Assembly: GCF_008085905.1 (NCBI RefSeq)
Contig: NZ_VSFF01000003.1
Span: 248,001 to 312,000 of the forward strand
DNA length: 64,000 nt
Direction: 5' to 3'
Source: Actinomadura syzygii
GTDB lineage: Bacteria; Actinomycetota; Actinomycetes; Streptosporangiales; Streptosporangiaceae
Shown: positions 24,340 to 31,514 of the stretch, one piece after another
Layout: each line of letters opens with the position of its first letter
Position numbering within the stretch: position 1 is the stretch's first letter
Notes under the pieces: model-generated
Databases searched by the model: none
What the model saw: only the letters and a program-made list of their open reading frames with translations
Told to the model about the DNA's origin: nothing
Translations under genes and position numbers: made by a program

Positions 24340-25101
24340 ATGAACACCCGCGCAGACACCGCCGAAGACACCGGCACGCCGATGCCGCCCGTCGTCGACC
24401 GGGCCGTGTGGCAGGCCGAGCTGGACGCGCTGCGCGTCCGCGAGAAGGCGCACACCCGCGAAGGCGACGCGATCGCCGCCGCGCGCCGCCGCCTGCCGAT
24501 GGTCGAGGTCGCCGCCGCGACGCCGCTGACCGGCCCGGACGGGGAGGTCACGCTGCTGGACGCGTTCGAGGGACGCCGCCAGCTGATCGCCTACTTCCAC
24601 ATGTGGCACGCTGGGGCGCCCGCCGAGGCGCAGTGCGAGGGCTGCACGTACTTCAACGGGCAGGTCCGCGAGCTGTCGCACCTGCACGCGAACGACGTCA
24701 CCTACGCGACGTTCTGCGAGGGCCCCTACGAGGAGAGCGTCCGGTACCGGGACTTCATGGGCTGGGACGTGCCGTGGTACTCGGTGCGCGACTCGGCGGC
24801 GTCGCTGCTCGCGGGGCGGCGGCCCGACATGTTCCACCTGGTGTGCTACCTGCGCGACGGCGGCCGCGTGTTCGAGACGTACTGGACGAACGGCCGCGGC
24901 GTCGAGGCGATGGACGGCAGTTTCGCCCTCCTGGACCTCACCGCCTACGGGCGCCGGGAGACGTGGGAGGACTCGCCCGCCGGGTGGCCGCGGGACCGGT
25001 CGTCCGACGCCGGGCCGATGCGGACGCGGGGGCGTCCGACCTCCCAGTGGCCGCGGCTGGAGGCGGGCCGCTCCGACGACCTCGGCCCCGCGACCGGCTG
25101 A
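24340..25101 (+). CDS. DUF899 thioredoxin-like protein
   Basis: The 253-residue protein matches DUF899, a thioredoxin-fold family. Visible marks are LLDAFEGRRQLIAYFHMWHA, then AQCEGCTYFNGQVRELSHLH with a CxxC pair at about residues 104-107, and FHLVCYLRDGGRVFETYWTN. Family members are often encoded next to ECF sigma factors and are suspected redox or dithiol proteins, without a proven reaction. It may be a target or third gene of the YCII/sigma operon. The start is the ATG 10 bases after a GGAGAGG ribosome site. Confidence 0.87.
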   Translation: MNTRADTAEDTGTPMPPVVDRAVWQAELDALRVREKAHTREGDAIAAARRRLPMVEVAAATPLTGPDGEVTLLDAFEGRRQLIAYFHMWHAGAPAEAQCEGCTYFNGQVRELSHLHANDVTYATFCEGPYEESVRYRDFMGWDVPWYSVRDSAASLLAGRRPDMFHLVCYLRDGGRVFETYWTNGRGVEAMDGSFALLDLTAYGRRETWEDSPAGWPRDRSSDAGPMRTRGRPTSQWPRLEAGRSDDLGPATG

Positions 25102-25126
25102 CGGTCGGCCGTCGGCGCGCGTGAGC

Positions 25127-25170
25127 GGGCGCCGGGCCGGGCCTCCGGAAGGGCGCCGGGCCCGGTGCCC
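25127..25170 (+). terminator. Candidate terminator hairpin after DUF899
   Basis: GGGCGCCGGGCC (25127-25138) pairs with GGCCCGGTGCCC (25159-25170) over 12 bp with one G-T pair and a 20-base loop, 25 bases after the stop. Confidence 0.45.
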
Positions 25171-25280
25171 TTCGCGTGTGCGGAAACTCTTGCGCGAATT
25201 CGTGTGGGGTCGATGTCGATTTCCGGGGCGCGTGCTTCGTCGGTGGGGCGAAAGGTCCGCTGAGACGAAGGAGAAGCACG

Positions 25281-26732
25281 GTGACCATCGACACGAGTGA
25301 CACGACGGCGGGGGCCGGGACGGGGGAACGGCGCGGCGGGGCGCACTTCGGCGCCAGGGATCGGCTGGTGCTGTTCGTCCTGCTGGGCGCGGGGTTCATG
25401 CTGTCGGTCGATTTCTCGATCCTGAACGTGGCGCTGCCGGAGGTCGGCGCGGGCGTCGGGCTCGGGGTGACGGGCCTGCCGTGGATCACCTCCGCGTACG
25501 CGCTGCCCGCGGCCGGGTTCACGCTGCTGTTCGGCAGGCTGGGCGACCTGTTCGGGCGGCGGAGGCTGTTCGTGGCCGGGCTGGTGCTGCTGATGGGGGC
25601 GTCGCTGCTCGGCGGGCTGGCCGCCGGGCCGGGGACGCTGCTGGCGGCGCGGGCGCTGCAGGGGCTGGCGACGGCGATGACGATCCCGGCGACGCTGTCG
25701 CTGCTGACGACGACGTTCGCCGAGGGCGGGGCGCGGGAGCGGGCGCTCGGCCTGAACGGGGCGCTGCTGTCGGGCGGGTTCACGGTGGGCGCGCTGGCCG
25801 GGGGGACGCTGGTGGGGCTGCTGAGCTGGCGGGCGGCGTTCTTCGTGAACGTGCCGGTCGCCGCGGCGATCCTGCTGGCGGTCCCGTTCGTGATCGGGGA
25901 GAGCAGGGCGCCGGGCCGGGTGCGGCTGGACGTTCCGGGCGCGGTGACGGTGACCGGCGGGCTGCTCGCCGTCGTGTACGCGGTGGTGGAGCGCAGCGTT
26001 CTGGCGGGCGCGGCCGGGGCTGTGCTGCTGGTCGCGGCGTGGGTGGTGGAGACGCGGGCGGCGGCGCCGCTGGTGCCGGTGCGGGTGCTGCGGCGGGCGT
26101 CGGTACGGTGGGGGAACGGCGCGGGGCTGCTGGTCTTCGCGATGGAACCCGCCATGATCTTCCTGATGACCCTGTACCTGCAGGACGTCCTCGGGCTGTC
26201 GCCGCTGGGCACGGGCCTGGTCTTCGGGGTGCCGGGCCTTGCGTCGGTGGCGGCGGGGGTGGCCGCCGGACGGGTGATCGGCCGGTTCGGGAGCCGGACG
26301 GTGCTGGCCGTGGGGATGTCGGTGCAGGCGCTGGCGACGGTGCCGCTGGTGTTCCTCGGCGGGGACCGCACGTTCCTGCTCGTCGTGGTCCCGGCGTTGT
26401 TCGTCGGGTTCTACGGGCACGTGACCGCGATCGTGGCGTTCACGGTGACCGCGACGTCGGGGCTCCCGGACGCCGAGCAGGGCCTGGCGACCGGCCTGAC
26501 GTCGATGACGCAGCAGGTGGCGCTGACGGTCGGGGTGCCGGTGATGGGATCGGTCGCGGCGGCGTGGGCGGCGGGTCCGTCCGGCCTGCGGTTCGCGCTC
26601 GGGGTGATCGTGGCGGTGACGCTGCTCGGCACGGCCCTGGTGTGGTCCGGCCTGCGCCCCCGCGGCCAGCACGGGCCGCACGAACGGCGGGGTGCCCGCG
26701 CGGTTCCGGGGACGGGCGTATCCTCCGATTGA
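25281..26732 (+). CDS. MFS transporter, DHA2 family exporter
   Basis: The 483-residue protein has about 14 predicted membrane helices of the DHA2 type. Motif D1 (SVDFSILNVALPEVG) is in helix 1, motif A (GRLGDLFGRRRLFVAG) in loop 2-3, and motif C (GALAGGTLVGLLSWRAAFF) in helix 5. It would export a hydrophobic compound by proton antiport. The GTG at 25281 follows AAGGAGA. The stop abuts an 18-base palindrome and the gene is followed 38 bases later by a MarR regulator, the classic exporter/MarR arrangement, although here the regulator is downstream. Confidence 0.9.
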   Translation: MTIDTSDTTAGAGTGERRGGAHFGARDRLVLFVLLGAGFMLSVDFSILNVALPEVGAGVGLGVTGLPWITSAYALPAAGFTLLFGRLGDLFGRRRLFVAGLVLLMGASLLGGLAAGPGTLLAARALQGLATAMTIPATLSLLTTTFAEGGARERALGLNGALLSGGFTVGALAGGTLVGLLSWRAAFFVNVPVAAAILLAVPFVIGESRAPGRVRLDVPGAVTVTGGLLAVVYAVVERSVLAGAAGAVLLVAAWVVETRAAAPLVPVRVLRRASVRWGNGAGLLVFAMEPAMIFLMTLYLQDVLGLSPLGTGLVFGVPGLASVAAGVAAGRVIGRFGSRTVLAVGMSVQALATVPLVFLGGDRTFLLVVVPALFVGFYGHVTAIVAFTVTATSGLPDAEQGLATGLTSMTQQVALTVGVPVMGSVAAAWAAGPSGLRFALGVIVAVTLLGTALVWSGLRPRGQHGPHERRGARAVPGTGVSSD

Positions 26733-26733
26733 T

Positions 26734-26751
26734 AATCTCAACGTTGAGATT
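26734..26751. promoter_or_regulatory. Perfect 18-bp palindrome, probable MarR operator
   Basis: AATCTCAACGTTGAGATT is a perfect palindrome in the 38-base gap between the MFS exporter stop and the MarR start. The arm TCTCAACGTTGAGA is typical of MarR operators, so the regulator probably controls its own promoter. Confidence 0.65.
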
Positions 26752-26770
26752 GTGGACGGTTGGAGGGCGG

Positions 26771-27271
26771 ATGGCCGACGCGGTGGACGCGATCCTCGCG
26801 CAGTGGGGGCGGGAGCGTCCCGACCTCGACGTGTCACCGATGGGCGTGATCGGGCGGATCTCGCGGGCGCAGCTGCTGCTCGGCCGGGAGCTGCGCCGGT
26901 TCTTCGCCGCGCACGGGCTGGAGAGCTGGGAGTTCGACGTGCTGGCGACGCTGCGCCGGTCCGGCGCCCCCTACGAGCTGACGGCGGGCACGCTGCTGAA
27001 GACGGCGATGGTCACCTCGGGCGCGATCACCAACCGGATCGACCGGCTGGAGGCGCGGGGGCTGGTCGAGCGGGTCCGCGACACCGGGGACCGGCGGTCG
27101 GTGCGGATCCGGCTGACATCCCAGGGCCTGGAGACGGTGGACGCCGTGGTCGGCCCGCACGTCGCCAACGAGGAGCGGCTGCTGGCGTCGCTGGACCCGG
27201 ACGGCCGGGAGCGGCTGGCAGACGCGCTGCGCACGCTGCTGGAGTCCCTCGGCGACACCTCCACCGCCTGA
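26771..27271 (+). CDS. MarR-family transcriptional regulator
   Basis: The 166-residue winged-helix protein has the MarR pattern: a dimerisation helix at the N-terminus, WEFDVLATLRRSGAPYELTA, the recognition helix SGAITNRIDRLEARGLVERV and the wing DTGDRRSVRIRLTSQG, followed by a C-terminal dimerisation helix. It is most similar in layout to MarR repressors of the type that sense phenolic or oxidative signals. The ATG sits 20 bases after the palindrome at 26734-26751. It is likely an autoregulator and may act on the MFS exporter upstream. Confidence 0.92.
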   Translation: MADAVDAILAQWGRERPDLDVSPMGVIGRISRAQLLLGRELRRFFAAHGLESWEFDVLATLRRSGAPYELTAGTLLKTAMVTSGAITNRIDRLEARGLVERVRDTGDRRSVRIRLTSQGLETVDAVVGPHVANEERLLASLDPDGRERLADALRTLLESLGDTSTA

Positions 27272-27326
27272 CCCCGCGTCCCGTCCTGCCCCTGCCCCGT
27301 CGCGGTCCGGCCGTGGCGGGGCGGGG

Positions 27327-28430
27327 TCAGGCGAGGTCGCGGACGGCGGCGGCGGCGCGGCGCGCGATGTCGGCCAGCGGCCCGGCGAGTTCGGGCGGGT
27401 CGAGCAGGGTGTAGTCGACGGGCAGCATCGTGACGCGGTAGGCGAGGAAGTGCAGCGAGTCCGACCGGGTGTGCAGCAGGCAGGTGCGGTCGTCGACGGG
27501 TTCCAGGACGCCCTGCCATGCGGTGACGTGCTCGGCGGCCTCGTCGGCTGGGACGTGCAGCAGGACCCGCGCGGTGATCGTCCCGGATCCGCCGGCCAGG
27601 GCGTCCATGGCCCAGGACGCGGCGTCGGCCCCGCCCGGCAGGACGAGCTCGGGGCCGCGGACGCCGGTGCCGCGCGGCCCGGTGATCCGGTCGGCGCGGA
27701 AGGTGCGCCAGGCGGCGCGGTCCTCGTCGTGGGCGACCAGGTACCAGCGGCGCCCCGCGGCGACGAGCCGGTGCGGCTGAACCAGCCGCCGAGTCACGCC
27801 CCCGCCGCCCGCCCCGCCGCTCGATCCCGCGGCGGCCCCGGCGCCTGACCCGCCGCCCATCCCGGCGGATGACCCGCTGCCCGGTTCCGCGGCTGTCTCG
27901 GTGTCGGTTCCGCCGCCTGGGCGGGTGGCGGCGGTGTAGGTGAAGCGGACCTTCTCACGGGTGACGCAGGCGGCGGCGAGGACGGCGAGGACCTCGGGGT
28001 CGGCGGGCGGCGTCGCGGTGTCGCGGGGCGGCAGCGCGACGGCGGCCGCGGTGAGGGCGGCGACGCGGCGGCGCAGCCGGGCGGGCAGGACCTGATCGAG
28101 CTTGGCCAGGGCGCGGGGTGCGGCGTCCTCGGCTCCGGCGACGGCGCCCGCGGCGGCGGTGCGCAGCCCGATCGCGATGGCGACGGCCTCCTCGTCGTCC
28201 AGCAGCAGCGGCGGCATCGCGGCGCCCGCAGTGAGGCGGTAGCCGCCGGTGTTGCCGCGCGCGGCGTGGACGGGGTAGCCGAGGTCGCGGAGCCGGTCGA
28301 CATCGCGGCGGACGGTCCGGACCGTGACGCCGAGCCGTTCGGCGAGTTCGGGGCCAGGCCATTCCCGCGGGGTCTGCAGCAGGGACAGCAGCCGCAGCAG
28401 CCGTCCGGACGGATCGCGCATAACCCCCAT
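27327..28430 (-). CDS. YafY-type WYL-domain regulator with Gly/Ser-rich insert
   Basis: The 367-residue protein has an HTH near residues 20-65 (ELAERLGVTVRTVRRDVDRL), the NTGGYRLTAGAAMPPLLLDD junction, and a WYL domain with LVAAGRRWYLVAHDEDRAAW. Unusually, about 45 Gly/Ser/Ala-rich residues (starting near TETAAEPGSGSSAGMGGG) interrupt the start of the WYL domain, between the FTYTA strand and the RLVQPHRLV strand. This is probably a flexible loop rather than a break, since the frame is intact. It is divergent from the VOC protein at 28528, its likely target. Confidence 0.88.
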   Translation of the reverse strand: MGVMRDPSGRLLRLLSLLQTPREWPGPELAERLGVTVRTVRRDVDRLRDLGYPVHAARGNTGGYRLTAGAAMPPLLLDDEEAVAIAIGLRTAAAGAVAGAEDAAPRALAKLDQVLPARLRRRVAALTAAAVALPPRDTATPPADPEVLAVLAAACVTREKVRFTYTAATRPGGGTDTETAAEPGSGSSAGMGGGSGAGAAAGSSGGAGGGGVTRRLVQPHRLVAAGRRWYLVAHDEDRAAWRTFRADRITGPRGTGVRGPELVLPGGADAASWAMDALAGGSGTITARVLLHVPADEAAEHVTAWQGVLEPVDDRTCLLHTRSDSLHFLAYRVTMLPVDYTLLDPPELAGPLADIARRAAAAVRDLA

Positions 28431-28527
28431 ACTGCCGTCCCATGAGGACGCTCACCGACCTGATTGCCCCATAGCGTTACGGGTACCGGGCCGGGGACGG
28501 GCCCTAACCCGGCGGAGGGAGCAGGTC

Positions 28528-28962
28528 ATGTTTCGTGGTTTCGCGACCATCGTCTTCTGGGCCGACGACCTGGAGGCGGCGAGGGACTGGTACGCGCGGG
28601 TCCTGGAGATGGAGCCCTACTTCTCCCGCCCGGGTCCGGACGGGAAGACCGCCTACTACGAGTTCCGCGTCGGCGACCGGCAGGACGAGCTCGGCCTGAT
28701 CGACGGCCGGTTCCGCCCGCCGTCCGCCGCGCCGGGCCGGGACGCGACGCCGGGCCCCGGCGGGGCGATCATGTACTGGCACGTGGACGACCTGGAGGGC
28801 ACCTTCGCGCGGCTGCTGTCGCTGGGCGCCGCCGAGTACCAGCCGGTCACCGCGCAGGGCGACTCGGGGTTCGTGACGGCGGCGGTCGTCGACCCGTTCG
28901 GGAACGTCCTCGGGATCATGAACAACCCGCACTTCCTGGAGATGCTGGACGCGTCCGCGTGA
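28528..28962 (+). CDS. VOC (glyoxalase/bleomycin resistance) family protein
   Basis: The 144-residue protein shows the paired beta-alpha-beta-beta-beta units of the vicinal oxygen chelate superfamily: FATIVFWADDLEAARDWYAR in the first half and IMYWHVDDLEGTFARLLSLG in the second, ending in AVVDPFGNVLGIMNNPHF. It could be a glyoxalase-like isomerase, a dioxygenase-like protein or a drug-binding protein. The ATG at 28528 follows GGAGGGAG. It is divergent from the WYL regulator and convergent with the SnoaL-like gene, with a hairpin between. Confidence 0.88.
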   Translation: MFRGFATIVFWADDLEAARDWYARVLEMEPYFSRPGPDGKTAYYEFRVGDRQDELGLIDGRFRPPSAAPGRDATPGPGGAIMYWHVDDLEGTFARLLSLGAAEYQPVTAQGDSGFVTAAVVDPFGNVLGIMNNPHFLEMLDASA

Positions 28963-28969
28963 CCCGCGC

Positions 28970-29004
28970 ACCCCGGACCGGGCCGAGCGTCCGCGGTCCG
29001 GGGT
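28970..29004. terminator. Bidirectional terminator hairpin
   Basis: ACCCCGGACC (28970-28979) and GGTCCGGGGT (28995-29004) form a perfect 10-bp stem between the convergent VOC and SnoaL-like genes. It touches the SnoaL-like stop codon. Confidence 0.6.
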
Positions 29005-29519
29005 CAGGCGCCGAAGATCGCGGCGGGGTCGCCGGTGTACCAGACGTTGTCGATGACGACGCGGCTGATGACCCACCGGTGCCCGTCGCGGACGAGGTCG
29101 GTGTCGTAGAGGTTCTTCAGCAGCGCGTGGACGGACCGGTCGGCGGTGAGCAGGTGCTGCGCCTCCACCAGCGCCGTGAGCCGCGCGGTGTCCCCGGCCG
29201 GGGCGCCGCCGTCGGGGTCGATGACAATGCGGGGGTTGGTGACCTGGTGGGTGGTGTCGACCCGTCCCTCGAACCCGCCGAGGATGGTGGCGACGATGGC
29301 GTCGCGTCCGGTCATGACGGGCGGCGCGGCGCCCCACGCGGCGGCGGCCGGGCGGAAGTCCAGCTCGGCGTCGGCGGCGAAGCAGGACGCGAACAGGGCG
29401 GGGTCCTTGAGGTCCTGGCCGAGGCCGAACCGGTAGAGCGCGTCGACGATCTCGGCGTGGTCGCGCAGCGCGGCGGCGCCCGCGCCGGGGTCGAGGGCGC
29501 GCTCCCGGGTGACGTACAT
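29004..29519 (-). CDS. SnoaL/NTF2-like domain protein
   Basis: The 171-residue protein has the NTF2-like fold pattern: DHAEIVDALYRFGLGQDLKD at the start, CFAADAELDF, and a C-terminal beta sheet (LLKNLYDTDLVRDGHRWVIS). Members act as isomerases, dehydratases or ligand-binding proteins, and the exact role is not evident. It is divergent from the LysR gene, which may regulate it. The ATG at 29519 gives the natural N-terminus. Confidence 0.85.
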   Translation of the reverse strand: MYVTRERALDPGAGAAALRDHAEIVDALYRFGLGQDLKDPALFASCFAADAELDFRPAAAAWGAAPPVMTGRDAIVATILGGFEGRVDTTHQVTNPRIVIDPDGGAPAGDTARLTALVEAQHLLTADRSVHALLKNLYDTDLVRDGHRWVISRVVIDNVWYTGDPAAIFGA

Positions 29520-29680
29520 GGGTTCTCCTGGGCAGGTCGGAGGGTGTTGGGACGGTCCAAGCGTGCCGCCGCCCGACCGGGGTGATCAACGCCGTCCTGT
29601 GCAAGGATCGTGAAGCGTCGCTCAATAATGGGCAGGTGCGGCGCGGCGCGGCGGGGGCCGGGCGGAGGGCGGTGGGGGCG

Positions 29681-30694
29681 GTGCTGGAGCGGCATGAGAT
29701 CGAGGCGCTGGTGGTGCTGGCCGAGGAGCTGCACTTCGGGCGGACGGCGGAGCGTCTCGGGGTGTCGACGTCGCGGGTGAGCCAGACGGTCCGGGGGCTG
29801 GAGCGGCGGGTGGGCGTGCGGCTGTTCGACCGGACGTCGCGGCGGGTGGCCCTGACTCCGGCGGGACGGCGGCTGGCGGCCGAGGTCGGCCCGGCGTGGG
29901 CGCTGATCGGCGCGGCGGTGGACCGGGCGGTCCGGGAGGGGCGAGGCGTGACGGGGACGCTGCGCGCCGCGTTCACCGGCGCGGCGGGCGGGCAGTTGCT
30001 GGCGGGCGCGGCGCGGCTGGCGCGGTCGCGGGAGCCGGGCCTGCGGGTGGTGCTCCGCGAGGCGCGCCCCGGCGAGGTCGCGGCGTGGCTCCGCGACGGC
30101 GAGGCGGAGGTGTGCCTGGTGGAGTTCCCGGCGGGCGCCCCCTGGGACGGCGCCGACAACCGCGCCGCCGGCCTCGTCGACGGCGGTGCTGACGGCGGTG
30201 CCGACGCTCGTGCCGATGTCGGCGGCATTCGTCACGTCGACGGCCACGCCGACGGTCGTGTCGAGGGTGGCCAGGTCGACGGCGGGGACGTTGGCCGCCT
30301 CGATCGTCGCCCGGATGGTCGCGTTGACGGCGCGGGGGTGGAGGTGGGGCCGGTTCTGGTGCGGGAGGCGCGGATGCTGGCCGTTCCGGCGGGGCATCCG
30401 TTCGCGCGGCGCGGGTCGGTGCCGGTGGGGGAGTTGGCGCGCGTGCGGGTGCTGGATCCGCCGTCCCGGCGCGGGGGGACGTTGCAGGAGGCGCTGACGC
30501 TGGTCGGCGCGGGGGAGGGGGTGCTGCCGGTGAGCGCGCACGTCCGCCGGTACCACGCGCGGCCGGACGTGGCGTACGTCCCCCTGGACGGCGCGCCGCC
30601 GGTGGAGTGGGGCCTGGTGTGGCGGGCGGGCGGGGACAGCGCCCGCGTCCGCGCGTTCGTCCGCGCGGCCCGCGACCTGCTCGACGTCTCCTAG
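29681..30694 (+). CDS. LysR-family transcriptional regulator with internal Gly/Asp insert
   Basis: The protein (337 residues from the GTG at 29681) has an N-terminal LysR HTH: ERHEIEALVVLAEELHFGRT, then RVSQTVRGLERRVGVRLFDR. The effector-binding domain begins near residue 95. About 60 residues rich in Val, Gly and Asp (DGGADGGADARADVGG onward, nt about 30177-30345) are inserted between the VCLVEFPAG strand and the VLVREARMLAVPAGHPFA strand. The start is uncertain: in-frame GTGs at 29636 and 29672 are alternatives, and 29681 is taken because the HTH begins at once. It is divergent from the SnoaL-like gene, its probable target. Confidence 0.82.
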   Translation: MLERHEIEALVVLAEELHFGRTAERLGVSTSRVSQTVRGLERRVGVRLFDRTSRRVALTPAGRRLAAEVGPAWALIGAAVDRAVREGRGVTGTLRAAFTGAAGGQLLAGAARLARSREPGLRVVLREARPGEVAAWLRDGEAEVCLVEFPAGAPWDGADNRAAGLVDGGADGGADARADVGGIRHVDGHADGRVEGGQVDGGDVGRLDRRPDGRVDGAGVEVGPVLVREARMLAVPAGHPFARRGSVPVGELARVRVLDPPSRRGGTLQEALTLVGAGEGVLPVSAHVRRYHARPDVAYVPLDGAPPVEWGLVWRAGGDSARVRAFVRAARDLLDVS

Positions 30695-30826
30695 CGGACG
30701 GCCCGAGCACGGTGGCCCGGGCACGGTGGGCCGAGCGCCGGTGACGCGGCGCGGGGCGGGGTGTGAGATGCGTCTCTCCGCCCGTACGGCCGTCACATCC
30801 GGGGCCCGCGGAGGGCTCTTCCTAGT

Positions 30827-31459
30827 ATGGGAGCTTTCGCGATCAAGCCGCGCGTCGGCGTGTCCTGCGACATGATCCTGCGCGCCGTGCACGAGGCGTT
30901 CCGCCGGGACCTGGACCGGCTCGCCGCGGCCGCGGCGGCGGGCAAGGGCGGCGCCGCGCATGTGCGGGAGGGCTGGGAGTACTTCAAGGAGCTGTTCCGG
31001 GTGCACCTGGACCTGGAGGAGCGGGAGCTGTGGCCGCGGGTGGAGCGGGCGGTGGCGGCCCGTCCGGTCGAGCGGGCGGTGCTGGCGGACCTGCGGTCCG
31101 GGCGGGCGCGGCTCGATCCGCTGATCGACGGGGTGGACGCGGCGCTGGGCGGCGGCGGGGACCTTCCGGCGGCGGTGCGGGACCTGCGCAAGGCGCTGAA
31201 GGCGCGGCTGCGGAACGTGGAGGCGAGCGCGCTGCCGCTGGCGGAGGCGGCGCTGCCGCCCGCCGAGTGGGAGGCGTTCGCGGCGGAGGCGGGACGGCGG
31301 TGCGAGGCGCGGACGCCGCTGTTCGTCCCGTGGGTGGTGGACGGGATCGCGCCGATCGAGCGGTCCCGGTTCCTGACGTCGCTGCCCGAGCCGCTGCGGG
31401 ACCTGAACCGGGTGACGTGGGAGCCGACCTACCGCAAGCGCCGCCTCTGGAGCGTGTGA
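30827..31459 (+). CDS. Hemerythrin-domain protein
   Basis: The 210-residue protein is helical, with HHE-type iron-binding positions in the pattern CDMILRAVHEAFRRDLDRLA near residues 15-34 and FRVHLDLEERELWPRVERAV near 58-77. A second, longer helical part ends in IAPIERSRFLTSLPEPLRDL. Hemerythrin-like proteins bind O2 or NO at a di-iron site and act in oxygen or redox sensing. The ATG at 30827 has a GGAGGG 11 bases upstream; Met at 30872 (MILRAV) is an alternative. It is convergent with the Mrp operon across a strong terminator. Confidence 0.85.
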   Translation: MGAFAIKPRVGVSCDMILRAVHEAFRRDLDRLAAAAAAGKGGAAHVREGWEYFKELFRVHLDLEERELWPRVERAVAARPVERAVLADLRSGRARLDPLIDGVDAALGGGGDLPAAVRDLRKALKARLRNVEASALPLAEAALPPAEWEAFAAEAGRRCEARTPLFVPWVVDGIAPIERSRFLTSLPEPLRDLNRVTWEPTYRKRRLWSV

Positions 31460-31460
31460 T

Positions 31461-31514
31461 CCGCCCTCCGGCGACCCCCGGCCGGGCGGGGGCCCGGGGG
31501 TCATCGGAGGGCGG
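31461..31514. terminator. Strong bidirectional terminator, hemerythrin/Mrp
   Basis: CCGCCCTCCG (31461-31470) pairs with CGGAGGGCGG (31505-31514), and within it GACCCCCGG (31473-31481) pairs with CCGGGGGTC (31494-31502). This long stem lies between two convergent genes and overlaps the Mrp D-like stop codon. Confidence 0.68.
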
